A stretch of DNA of 17,990 nt from SBBG01 sp033717875. Lineage in GTDB: Bacteria; Pseudomonadota; Gammaproteobacteria; Ga0077554; Ga007554. This document shows, in pieces, positions 6,966 to 14,586 of this stretch (within the stretch, counting starts at the first letter, position 1; every line of letters starts with the position of its first letter). The position numbers were made by a program, and so were the translations under genes. The DNA lies in the NCBI GenBank assembly GCA_033717875.1, contig JADDKJ010000054.1, positions 1-17,990 on the forward strand, in the 5' to 3' direction. Under the pieces are notes generated by a model. It saw only the letters and a list, made by a program, of their open reading frames with translations, was not told the DNA's origin and did not search any database.

Positions 6966-7339
6966 GGTGTGCGCCCAGCATAAGCCAGCAGACTTGCCAA
7001 GGGCTGCTTGTCGCCTTCCCTGGCGCGCACCGCCACGTCGAGGCGGCGCACGTTGGGATCGGCGGTGGCGGCCACGGTCATGGTCCAGAACCATGCGCGC
7101 TCGCCCATCAACGCCTCGCCCTTGGTGACACCGGTGTCGGGAAACACCGCGCTTGCCTGCACCTCCGCCACCTTGTTCATCGCCACCCAATGCGCCAGGG
7201 TGCGATCGCGCAGATGGGCAGCATTGCCGGTGTTGGCGCTGACGCTGTTGATCACCGCCGCGAGGCTGATCGCCAGCACCGCCAGCGCCACCAGCACTTC
7301 GATCAGTGTGAAGCCACGCGAGTTTGCACAGCTTCTCAC
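6962..7339 (-). CDS. gspI: Type II secretion minor pseudopilin GspI
   Basis: GspI is thought to start assembly of the pseudopilus tip by recruiting GspJ and GspK. The 125-residue protein has the leader MRSCANSRG, cleavage before FTLIEVLVALAVLAISL, and Glu at +5. The conserved ALMGERAWFWTMTV strand lies in the second half. The start is a GTG at 7339 overlapping the gspH stop as GTGA, and its own stop overlaps the gspJ start in the same way. Three genes in a row (gspH, gspI, gspJ) are thus linked by four-base overlaps, which should keep their products in a fixed ratio. Confidence 0.94.
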   Translation of the reverse strand: MRSCANSRGFTLIEVLVALAVLAISLAAVINSVSANTGNAAHLRDRTLAHWVAMNKVAEVQASAVFPDTGVTKGEALMGERAWFWTMTVAATADPNVRRLDVAVRAREGDKQPLASLLAYAGRTP

Positions 7340-7866
7340 CGTTTCACTTCCTCAACGACGACCTTGCCCGCCACATCACCCTTGACCCGATAGCCTTCCC
7401 CGCTTTTGCCCGCGCGAAACACCACGAGCTGGAAGGGTGTGATCTCGCCGCTGGAGAGCAGATAGACGCGCGGCTCGGTCTTCGAAGCGTCCCCTTCGCC
7501 TTTGCTCATGGCGGACTTTTTGTCCAGATCGACCGCCTCGCCTTCGATGTTGATCTCCAGCCGCACGCCGTCGGGCAGCGTGCGCGGACGCAGAGTATCG
7601 TCAGCGGTGACGCGCCGCCACTGATCCCTGTCGAACACCTGAAACTCGTAACCACCCGGCGCCAGGCGCAACGCCAGCTCCCGCGACTGCAACACCGCCT
7701 CCTGCCCCGCCAGCTCCACCAGCCCCGCCAGACGCCGCGCTTCCTCTTCGACAACCTTGTCCGCCCCGCGCCCCACCGACAGCGTGGCGAAGCTCACGAT
7801 GATGCCGATGATCAACATCACCACCAGCACTTCTATGAGGGTGAAGCCGGTGTTCCGAATCTTCAT
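7336..7866 (-). CDS. gspH: Type II secretion minor pseudopilin GspH
   Basis: GspH is a minor pseudopilin that links the tip complex to the GspG fibre. The 176-residue protein has a seven-residue leader, MKIRNTG, followed by FTLIEVLVVMLIIGIIVSFA with Glu at +5. The globular part contains EEARRLAGLVELAGQEAVLQ and LRLAPGGYEFQVFD, which fit the family. The ATG lies 16 bases after the fic stop. gspH normally follows gspG directly, so its neighbour here is unusual and its translation signals lie at the very end of the inserted fic segment. No strong Shine-Dalgarno is visible. Confidence 0.93.
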   Translation of the reverse strand: MKIRNTGFTLIEVLVVMLIIGIIVSFATLSVGRGADKVVEEEARRLAGLVELAGQEAVLQSRELALRLAPGGYEFQVFDRDQWRRVTADDTLRPRTLPDGVRLEINIEGEAVDLDKKSAMSKGEGDASKTEPRVYLLSSGEITPFQLVVFRAGKSGEGYRVKGDVAGKVVVEEVKR

Positions 7867-7882
7867 ACGCGCTCACAGCAGT

Positions 7883-9046
7883 TCACAGCGGCTCCGCCCC
7901 CTCATTCAGGATCGCGATATATCCGTCGTAGGCGAAAACGCGGTCACGGCTGCGGCCGGTGATCTCGCGCACGATGCCGAGCCGCGCCAGCGCCTCGACG
8001 GCGCGGGCGGCGGTGGGATAGGCGATGCCGGTACGCTCGGCAAGGTCGTTAATGGTAGCCAAGGGGCGGGCACGCAGGGCGTCGAAGACACGCAGGGCAT
8101 TGGCGGCGGCCCGGCCCAGGCCGCGGATGCGCTCGGCGTCGCGGTGAAACAGGTCGAGCAGCCGGTGGGCTGTTTCCACGGCGCCGGTGGCGGTAGTGTG
8201 GACGCCTTCGAAAAAGAAATCGAGCCAGGCTTCCCAGTCCCCTTCCTGGCGCGTGGTGTCGAGTAGGCGGTAGTACTCGGCGCGATGCTGCTTGAAGTAG
8301 AGACTCAGGTAGAGAAGCGGCTGGCGCAACACGCCTTCGTGATGCAGTACCAGTGCGATGAGCAGCCGGCCGATGCGGCCGTTGCCGTCGAGAAAGGGGT
8401 GGATGGTCTCGAACTGAAGGTGGGCCAGCGCCGCCTTGGTGAGGGCGGAGAACGGGAAGTTCTCGTCGTGCAGGAAGCGTTCGAGGTCTGCCATGCACGC
8501 CTCGACCCGCTGCGGCGGCGGAGGCACGAAGGTGGCATTGCCGGGACGGGTGCCGCCGACCCAGTTCTGGCTGCGGCGAAACTCGCCGGGTTGTTTGTCC
8601 GATCCACGGCCACGGGAGAGTAGCCGGGCGTGCATCTCGCGCAGGAGCCGATTGGAAAGCGGAAACCCTTCCCGCAGTCGTTGCAGTCCGTATCCCAAGG
8701 CAGCGATGTAGTTGGAGACCTCGACCACATCATCGAAGGGCGCGCCGGCAGCCTCCTCCAGTTCGAACAGCAGGAGATCCGAAAGGGACGACTGGGTGCC
8801 TTCGATCTGGCTGGAAAGCAAGGCTTCGCGCCGCACATAGGCGTAGAGGAACAGATCCGGCTCGGGCAGGAGGGTTGTCACCGCATCCAGCCGCCCGCAG
8901 GCAAGCAGGGCCTGGTCATGCCGGCGGGCGAGGGCGCCGATGACACTCGGGGGTGGCTCGGGCGGCAGGGGCGTGGGCACGAAGGCCCGTACCGCCTCTC
9001 CGCTCCCAAGGCTGGTGTCGTAGGTTCCTGCCAAACCGCGCTTCAT
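7883..9046 (-). CDS. fic: Fic-family AMP-transferase with winged-helix C-terminus
   Basis: Fic enzymes transfer AMP, or sometimes another nucleotide part, to hydroxyl groups of target proteins. This 387-residue protein has the complete catalytic motif HPFLDGNGRIGR at 216-227, with His216 as the base. An inhibitory motif SSQIEG at 78-83 (Glu82) is the [ST]xxxE[GN] signature of class II, self-inhibited Fic proteins such as Shewanella SoFic. A target-binding flap with GNATFVPPPP (169-178) is also present. The last 80 residues (RPLATINDLAERTGIAYPTAARAVEAL) look like a winged helix that may bind DNA. AAGG sits seven bases before the ATG. It lies between gspG and gspH, which is not a usual place. 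It could be a toxin, a signalling enzyme or a modifier of the secretion machine; the sequence does not decide. Confidence 0.93.
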   Translation of the reverse strand: MKRGLAGTYDTSLGSGEAVRAFVPTPLPPEPPPSVIGALARRHDQALLACGRLDAVTTLLPEPDLFLYAYVRREALLSSQIEGTQSSLSDLLLFELEEAAGAPFDDVVEVSNYIAALGYGLQRLREGFPLSNRLLREMHARLLSRGRGSDKQPGEFRRSQNWVGGTRPGNATFVPPPPQRVEACMADLERFLHDENFPFSALTKAALAHLQFETIHPFLDGNGRIGRLLIALVLHHEGVLRQPLLYLSLYFKQHRAEYYRLLDTTRQEGDWEAWLDFFFEGVHTTATGAVETAHRLLDLFHRDAERIRGLGRAAANALRVFDALRARPLATINDLAERTGIAYPTAARAVEALARLGIVREITGRSRDRVFAYDGYIAILNEGAEPL

Positions 9047-9207
9047 GCCGTCGCCTTATTATCGTCAGTGAAAATAAGTCGAACGATATTATCAAATAAA
9101 GCCTTTGGCGTTAATAATGGGTTATCCATATCCTGGCGCCTTGAGGGTGGCAGCGTGGCTTCACGGCCTCGGGCTGCTGCTCGCAGCGAATCAATCCGCT
9201 CATCCAC
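9043..9207 (-). CDS. Possible 54-residue small protein coupled to fic
   Basis: A GTG-started frame of 54 codons ends in a TGA that overlaps the fic ATG by four bases (ATGA), the arrangement of translationally coupled genes. The product begins VDERIDSLRAAARG and ends LFDNIVRLIFTDDNKATA. It has charged and hydrophobic segments but no motif I know, and it lacks the Fic-inhibition motif of class I antitoxins. A GGGAGG lies upstream but about 17 bases from the GTG, too far for a good ribosome site. An internal ATG at residue 27 would give 28 residues. The second half is AT-rich compared with the window. It could be a small partner of Fic, or only the leader region of fic. Confidence 0.35.
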   Translation of the reverse strand: MDERIDSLRAAARGREATLPPSRRQDMDNPLLTPKALFDNIVRLIFTDDNKATA

Positions 9208-9234
9208 CGGACTGAAAAAGGGTTCCCTCCCAGC

Positions 9235-9693
9235 TCAATCAAGATTCCAATTGCCGATATCCGCATCCTTGCCTTCTCCACCCGGCTGCCCATCGGCGCC
9301 CAAGGTAAAGATATCGACCTCACCGCGTGTGCCTGGGCGCAAATATTGGTAGGGCTTGCCCCAGGGATCATTGGGCAGGCGGTCGATATAGCCGCCCTGT
9401 TTCCAGTTCTTGGCGTCGGCGGGCTTTTTCACCAGGGCGTCGAGACCTTGATCGGTTGTCGGGTAGTTGAGGTTATCCAGGCGGTAGAGATTCAGCGCGC
9501 TCATCAGGGTGCGGATGTCCTGTTTGGCCTTGACGATGCGCGCCTCGTCGGGGCGGTCCATGATGCGTGGCACGACGAAGGCGGCGAGGATGCCAAGGAT
9601 GATCACGACGATCATCACTTCGATGAGGGTGAAGCCGTAATTCAGTTTCGAGTGACGGGTAAGGAGTTGCGGGTTGCGGGTTGCGGGTTTCAT
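9235..9693 (-). CDS. gspG: Type II secretion major pseudopilin GspG
   Basis: GspG polymerises into the pseudopilus that pushes substrates through the secretin. The mature part starts FTLIEVMIVVIILGILAAFVVPRIM with Glu at +5. It continues through YPTTDQGLDALV and GGYIDRLPNDPWGKPYQY, and ends with the calcium-binding loop TLGADGQPGGEGKDADIGNW, all standard. The frame is open up to 9774. I chose the ATG at 9693 because no later ATG precedes the cleavage site. This gives a 20-residue leader, much longer than the six to nine residues of the other pseudopilins here, and part of it is encoded by a 7-bp tandem repeat. A gap of 84 bases to gspF is the longest among gspC-gspG. Confidence 0.95.
   Translation of the reverse strand: MKPATRNPQLLTRHSKLNYGFTLIEVMIVVIILGILAAFVVPRIMDRPDEARIVKAKQDIRTLMSALNLYRLDNLNYPTTDQGLDALVKKPADAKNWKQGGYIDRLPNDPWGKPYQYLRPGTRGEVDIFTLGADGQPGGEGKDADIGNWNLD
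9667..9687. repeat. 7-bp tandem repeat in the gspG leader
   Basis: TTGCGGG is repeated three times without gaps at 9667-9687, three bases inside the gspG start codon on the minus strand. Seven is not a multiple of three, so a change in copy number would shift the frame of gspG right after the start. This is the structure of a phase-variation tract, though three copies is short. Confidence 0.75.
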
Positions 9694-9777
9694 AGGTTCA
9701 CTTTGCGTAGAGGAAAATTTGTCTAAAAAGGGTGGTTTGTGGATGATCCAATATATCACTTCCAGCCTTGCCATTCG

Positions 9778-10995
9778 CTATTTCACCAACTGATTCAAGT
9801 CAAAAATCGGCAGCAGGATGGCAAGCACGATCAGCAGCACCATGCCGCCCATGACCACGATCAGCAACGGCTCGAAAAGTCCGAGAATGGCGGCCAGCAG
9901 GGTTTCGATCTCGCGTTCCTGGCTTACCGCGGCGCGTTCCAGCATGTTTTCAAGATTGCCGCTGGCCTCGCCGCTGGCGACGAGGTGAATGGCAATCGGT
10001 GGAAAATAGCCGCTGCGCTCCAGCGACTTGTTCAGGCTCGCGCCCTCGCGCACCCGCCTGGCGGCTTCTTCCACCGCTTCGCGCATCGGCACATTCGACA
10101 TCACGCCGGCCGAGATGCGCATCGCCTCGATCACCGGTACGCCGCTCGCGGAGAGGATACTGAAGGTGCGCATGAAGCGCGCCGTGTTCATGCTGCGCAC
10201 GAGGCGCGCCACCAGCGGCACCTTCAGCAAGAGCTGATGGAAACGCCGCCGCGGACCGTCGCGGCGCAGCATCGTGCGCATCGCCCAGCCCAGCACCGCG
10301 AGGACGATCGCCATCATCATGCCATAATCGCGTATGAAGCTGCTCAGGGCGATCAGCATGCGCGTCAGGATCGGCAACTGCTGGCCGATGTTCTGGAATA
10401 CCTGCACCACCTGGGGCACGACATAGGCCAGCAGCGCCGTCACCACCAGCAGTGCCACCAGCGTCACCAGCACCGGATAAAGCAGCGCCAGCATGATCTT
10501 CTGCCGTAGCGCCTGCCGTGCTTCGGTGTAATCGGCAAGCCGCTCCAGCACCACATCGAGATAGCCCGACTGCTCGCCCGCCGCCACTGTGGCGCGGTAC
10601 AGATCGGAGAAGACATGCGGGAAGTCGCGCATCGCCGTCGCCAGGGCATGGCCTTCCATCACCCGCCCGCGCACCCCCATCAGCATGCTGGCGAGACGGG
10701 GTTTCTCGGTCTGCCGCGATACCGCCTGCAAGGCCTCTTCGATGGGCAGCCCGGAACGCGCCAGCGTGGCGAACTGGCGTGTGATCAAGGCCAGATCGGT
10801 GGCGCTGACGCGGCGCCCGAACGACAGCCGCGACGCCGCGCGGCGCTTCTCGCGCGCCCGCACCTCGGCCACCGCCAGCGGCGCCAGGCCCTGCTCGCGC
10901 AACTGCTGGCGTATCTGGCGCGGCGTATCGCCCTCCAGCACGCCCTTGCGTTCGCGGCCCGCGGCATCCAGCGCGGTGAATTCAAATGCGGCCAT
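9778..10995 (-). CDS. gspF: Type II secretion inner-membrane platform protein GspF
   Basis: GspF is the polytopic inner-membrane core of the assembly platform and contacts the GspE ATPase. At 405 residues its length is exactly typical. Two GspF domains are visible: residues 70-195 (ITRQFATLARSGLPIEEALQ, near 76-95) and 275-400 (RFMRTFSILSASGVPVIEAM). Membrane helices lie near 170-195, 222-242 and 375-400. The N-terminal MAAFEFTALDAAGRERKG is a family hallmark. The ATG lies 23 bases after the gspE stop. The Shine-Dalgarno is weak, in line with coupling inside the operon. Confidence 0.96.
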   Translation of the reverse strand: MAAFEFTALDAAGRERKGVLEGDTPRQIRQQLREQGLAPLAVAEVRAREKRRAASRLSFGRRVSATDLALITRQFATLARSGLPIEEALQAVSRQTEKPRLASMLMGVRGRVMEGHALATAMRDFPHVFSDLYRATVAAGEQSGYLDVVLERLADYTEARQALRQKIMLALLYPVLVTLVALLVVTALLAYVVPQVVQVFQNIGQQLPILTRMLIALSSFIRDYGMMMAIVLAVLGWAMRTMLRRDGPRRRFHQLLLKVPLVARLVRSMNTARFMRTFSILSASGVPVIEAMRISAGVMSNVPMREAVEEAARRVREGASLNKSLERSGYFPPIAIHLVASGEASGNLENMLERAAVSQEREIETLLAAILGLFEPLLIVVMGGMVLLIVLAILLPIFDLNQLVK

Positions 10996-11018
10996 GTCTT
11001 AACCGGTGGTCTTCAGGT

Positions 11019-12536
11019 TCAATCCTCACGCGTCACGCGCAGCACCTCTTCCAGCGTGGTGTCTCCGGCGAGCACGCGGCGCAGGCCGTCGTGGCGGATA
11101 CTGGGGGTGTGGGTGCGGGCGTAGGCTTCCATGTCCTGCTCGCCCGCGCCCTCGTGGATCAAGGTGCGCAGGCGGTTGTCCACTTCGATGACTTCATAGA
11201 TGCCGGTGCGGCCGCGATAACCGAGGAAATTGCACTGTTCGCAGCCGGTGGACTGGTAGATGACGGGCGGATTTTCCGGCGGCAGGCCGAACATCCTGCA
11301 ATCGGCGGCGGTGGCGCCGACCGGCTTTTTGCAGTGCGGACAGAGCAGACGCACCAGACGTTGCGCGAGCACACCAATGAGACTGGAGGAAAGCAGGAAA
11401 GGTTCCACGCCCATGTCGCGCAAGCGCGTCACCGCGCCCACGGCGGTGTTGGTGTGCAGCGTGGACAACACCAGGTGGCCGGTGAGACTCGCCTGCACGG
11501 CGATCTCGGCGGTTTCCAGATCGCGGATTTCGCCGACCATGACGATGTCCGGGTCCTGGCGCAGAATGGCACGCAGGCCGCGGGCGAAGGTCATGTCGAC
11601 CTTGGTGTTGACCTGGGTCTGCCCCACGCCGTCAAGGAAATATTCGATGGGATCTTCCACCGTCATGATGTTGCGTTTCTTGTCGTTGAGGCGCGTCAGG
11701 GCGGCGTAGAGCGTGGTGGTCTTGCCCGAGCCGGTGGGGCCGGTGACGAGGATGATGCCGTGCGGCCTTTCGATGATGCGGTGCATCACCGCCAGCATGT
11801 CGGAGGGCATGCCGAGCTGTTCGAGGTTGAGCCGCCCGGCCTGCTTGTCGAGCAGGCGCATCACCACTCGCTCGCCATGGCCGGAGGGCAGAGTGGAGAC
11901 GCGCACATCGACCGGGCGGCCCGCCACGCGCAGCGAGATGCGGCCGTCCTGCGGCAAACGCTTCTCGGCGATGTCGAGCTTGGCCATCACCTTGATGCGC
12001 GCCGCGACCAGCGGGGCGAGGCCGCGTTTGGGTTCGAGCACCTCGCGCATCACGCCGTCGACACGAAAACGCACCACCAGGCGATTCTCGAAGGGTTCGA
12101 TGTGGATGTCGGAGGCATTTTCCTTGACCGCCTCGGTAAGCAGGGCATTGATGAGGCGGATGATCGGCGCATCGTCCTCGGCTTCCATCAGATCTTCCGG
12201 CTCGGCGAGCTGCTGGGCGACGCTGAACAGATCGGCGTCATCGCCCAGCTCGCCCATCATTTCCATCGCCTCCGCCGAACCATGTTCGTAACTCTGGGCG
12301 AGCACCGCATCGAATTCCGCGGCGCTGACCTGCCGCAGCTTGAGCGGCGCGAGCAGGAACCGCCGCAACTCGGTCAGACCCGACGCCGTGGCGTCCGGCC
12401 GGCACAGCACGACGGCCTGCCCGTCCTGCCAGTCCGCCACCAGCACGCCGTGGCGCTTGGCGAAGGTGAACGGCGGCCGCCCGCCGGCTGCGGGCGGAGC
12501 GGACGATGAAACGACAGTGTCAGTTAGCGCGTCCAT
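11019..12536 (-). CDS. gspE: Type II secretion ATPase GspE
   Basis: GspE is the cytoplasmic hexameric ATPase that powers pseudopilus assembly. The N-terminal 130 residues are the GspE N-domain, which would bind GspL. The ATPase part has Walker A GPTGSGKT (266-273), the Asp box IMTVEDPIEY, Walker B with RQDPDIVMVGEIRD (326-339) and the His box TGHLVLSTLHTN. The zinc site is intact, with CPHC (399-402) and CEQC (432-435). I chose the ATG at 12536 (505 residues), which overlaps gspD by 17 bases. A TTG at 12569 would add 11 basic residues but has no better ribosome site. No GspL gene is visible nearby although the L-binding domain is present. Confidence 0.95.
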   Translation of the reverse strand: MDALTDTVVSSSAPPAAGGRPPFTFAKRHGVLVADWQDGQAVVLCRPDATASGLTELRRFLLAPLKLRQVSAAEFDAVLAQSYEHGSAEAMEMMGELGDDADLFSVAQQLAEPEDLMEAEDDAPIIRLINALLTEAVKENASDIHIEPFENRLVVRFRVDGVMREVLEPKRGLAPLVAARIKVMAKLDIAEKRLPQDGRISLRVAGRPVDVRVSTLPSGHGERVVMRLLDKQAGRLNLEQLGMPSDMLAVMHRIIERPHGIILVTGPTGSGKTTTLYAALTRLNDKKRNIMTVEDPIEYFLDGVGQTQVNTKVDMTFARGLRAILRQDPDIVMVGEIRDLETAEIAVQASLTGHLVLSTLHTNTAVGAVTRLRDMGVEPFLLSSSLIGVLAQRLVRLLCPHCKKPVGATAADCRMFGLPPENPPVIYQSTGCEQCNFLGYRGRTGIYEVIEVDNRLRTLIHEGAGEQDMEAYARTHTPSIRHDGLRRVLAGDTTLEEVLRVTRED

Positions 12537-14586
12537 CAGGCGTGGTCTTCTGGCCGCCACCCGCTTCAAAGGGCGGCGGCAGTTTCATCAGTTCATCCAT
12601 CGGCGGCAGCATGGGCAACTGCTCGTCGCGCAACAACCCCCGATCCTTGAGCTTGGCGTCGATCTGCGTGGCGCGAATGAAATTGTATTTGCCGCCGGTC
12701 ATGCGTTCGGTCAGCTCGCCGTCACGCATGATCACCGGGTGCAGGAACACCATCAGGTTGGTCTTGTCCTTGGTGTTTCTCTTGTAGCGGAACAGACTGC
12801 CGACCAGCGGGAGGTCGCCGAGAAACGGCACCTTCTGCACATTTTCCTTGAGATCGTCGGTGATCAGCCCGCCCAGCACCACCACCTTGCCGTCATCCAC
12901 CATCACGCTGGTCTTGATGGAGCGGGTGTTGGTGATCAAGTCCGCCGCGCCGCGCACCGCGCTGGTGCTGAGGCTGTCGACCTTCTGTTCGATGTCCATC
13001 TTGATGGCATTGCCTTCGTTGATCTGCGGCTTGACCTTGAGCGTAAGGCCGACGTTCTGGCGCTGGATGGTCTGGAAGGGGTTGACCGGCGTCGCCCCTG
13101 CGCCCGCCACCGGCGCGGCAAACGCACCGGTAATAAACGGCACGTTCTGGCCTACCACGATCTCCGCATCGGAATTATCCATCGTCACCAACGTGGGCGT
13201 GGATAGCACGTTGGACGAGCCGTCGGATTGCAGCGCCCTTATCAGGGCGGCGAAACTGAAACCATCGCTGACAAACTTGCCCAGGCCAAAGGTCATGCCG
13301 GGTCCCAGCGGGGGCGGGGTGTTTCTGGCGATCGAGGCGCCGATTTCGGCGATGCTCGATCCGGCGGTGCCGTTGGTGAAATTGGTCAGGCCCACGGGAT
13401 TGCTGGTGCCCTGCGCCCGGTCGAAGGTCGCCCACTGGATGCCCAGCTCCGCCGCGCGGCTGGTCGAGATTTCGGCGATCACCGCCTCCACCAGCACTTG
13501 CGCGCGCCGCACATCGAGCTGGCTGATCACCACTTGCAGCGAGCGGAACACGTCCGGCGGGGCGGTGATGACCAGGGCGTTGGTGCTTTCGTCGGCCTGG
13601 ATGTTGATGCCCGAACCGGGCGGTCCGCCGCCCGTCGGAGAAGGCGCCGCGCCGGCCGCGCCCTTGGCCTTGTCCTGTACCTGACTGGCGACGCCGGTCA
13701 AGACCGGCACCAGATCCTTGGCTTTGGAATAGCGCAGATAAACGACGCGGATGTTGCCGCTGGTCTCCAGCGGCGTATCCAGATGCGACACCAGGGCGCG
13801 CATGCGCAGCCGGCCCGATTTGCCGCCGCCCATCAGAATGCTGTTGGTGCGTTCGTCGGCGATCAGCACCGGCCGGTCGACGATGCCCGCCGCACCCGCC
13901 GGATCGGTCTTGCGCGCCTCCTGATCCAGCGCCATGAGGATACGCGTCACCTCGGCGGCGGCGGCATGTTTCAGCGCCATGACCTCCACTTCGGCGTCCT
14001 CGCCGGGCTGGTCGATATCCTCGACGATCTTCGCCAGCCGCTCGATGTTGGCGGCGCGGTCGGCGATGATCAGCGCATTGGTGCCGGGATACGCTACCAT
14101 GTGGGCCTGCTGCGGCGACAACGGCCGCAGCACCGGCACCAGTTGCGCGGCGGAGACATTCTTGAGATGGATGACACGCGTCACATACTCATCGCCACGG
14201 CCAGGCTGGTCGTTGTTGGTGACGGGCGCGGTGGACTGTTTGGCGTTGGTATCGGGGATGATCTTGATCACCTTGCCGATCGGCACAGCGGCGAAGCCGT
14301 TCACTTCCAGCAACGACAGGAAGACCTGATAAACCTCGTCCTTGCTCATCGGCCGGGCCGAAATCACCGTCACCTTGGCCTTGACGCGCGGATCGACAAT
14401 GAAATTCTTGCCCGTCACATCGGCCACCGTGGCGATCACCGCGCCGATGTCGGCATCTTTCAGATTGAGCGTCACGGATTGCGCCCGGGCCTCGATGTGC
14501 GTCAACGATATTGTCATCAGCAGCACCGCTGCACAGAGGGTTTTGACCGTCCCCACGGCTTTCTCCTTTGAATTATTCTTCATCAT
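12520..14586 (-). CDS. gspD: Type II secretion outer-membrane secretin GspD
   Basis: GspD forms the multimeric outer-membrane channel. A signal peptide with a long basic start and a hydrophobic core (18-30) is cut probably after ARA at 33-35. Domains follow as N0 (about 36-115, LNLKDADIGAVIATVADVTG), N1 (135-195), N2 (200-270) and N3 (275-355). The secretin domain runs from about 365 (VLVEAVIAEIS) to 630 and includes VGQNVPFITGAF, VVVLGGLITDD, VPFLGDLPLVGSLF and LMVFLHPVIM. The C-terminus with GGKYNFIRATQ is the S-domain region. At 688 residues it has normal length. The ATG overlaps the gspC stop by four bases (ATGA). Confidence 0.96.
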   Translation of the reverse strand: MMKNNSKEKAVGTVKTLCAAVLLMTISLTHIEARAQSVTLNLKDADIGAVIATVADVTGKNFIVDPRVKAKVTVISARPMSKDEVYQVFLSLLEVNGFAAVPIGKVIKIIPDTNAKQSTAPVTNNDQPGRGDEYVTRVIHLKNVSAAQLVPVLRPLSPQQAHMVAYPGTNALIIADRAANIERLAKIVEDIDQPGEDAEVEVMALKHAAAAEVTRILMALDQEARKTDPAGAAGIVDRPVLIADERTNSILMGGGKSGRLRMRALVSHLDTPLETSGNIRVVYLRYSKAKDLVPVLTGVASQVQDKAKGAAGAAPSPTGGGPPGSGINIQADESTNALVITAPPDVFRSLQVVISQLDVRRAQVLVEAVIAEISTSRAAELGIQWATFDRAQGTSNPVGLTNFTNGTAGSSIAEIGASIARNTPPPLGPGMTFGLGKFVSDGFSFAALIRALQSDGSSNVLSTPTLVTMDNSDAEIVVGQNVPFITGAFAAPVAGAGATPVNPFQTIQRQNVGLTLKVKPQINEGNAIKMDIEQKVDSLSTSAVRGAADLITNTRSIKTSVMVDDGKVVVLGGLITDDLKENVQKVPFLGDLPLVGSLFRYKRNTKDKTNLMVFLHPVIMRDGELTERMTGGKYNFIRATQIDAKLKDRGLLRDEQLPMLPPMDELMKLPPPFEAGGGQKTTPDGRAN

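Noticed and set aside
9205..9234. GGGAGGGAACCCTTTTT after gspG as an intrinsic terminator on the minus strand
   Set aside because: The stem is only three base pairs with a six-base loop, too weak to call a terminator.
8630..9352. Plus-strand open frame across the fic-gspG junction
   Set aside because: It spans the antisense of two genes and their spacer, with no motif and no ribosome site.
10986..12509. Long open frame on the plus strand opposite gspE and the end of gspF
   Set aside because: It is antisense to clear gspE motifs, is rich in His, Arg, Gln and Gly as expected from the complement of GC-rich codons, and has no recognisable domain.
13228..14571. Plus-strand open frame opposite gspD
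   Set aside because: It is covered completely by the well-supported secretin gene and has shadow-type composition.
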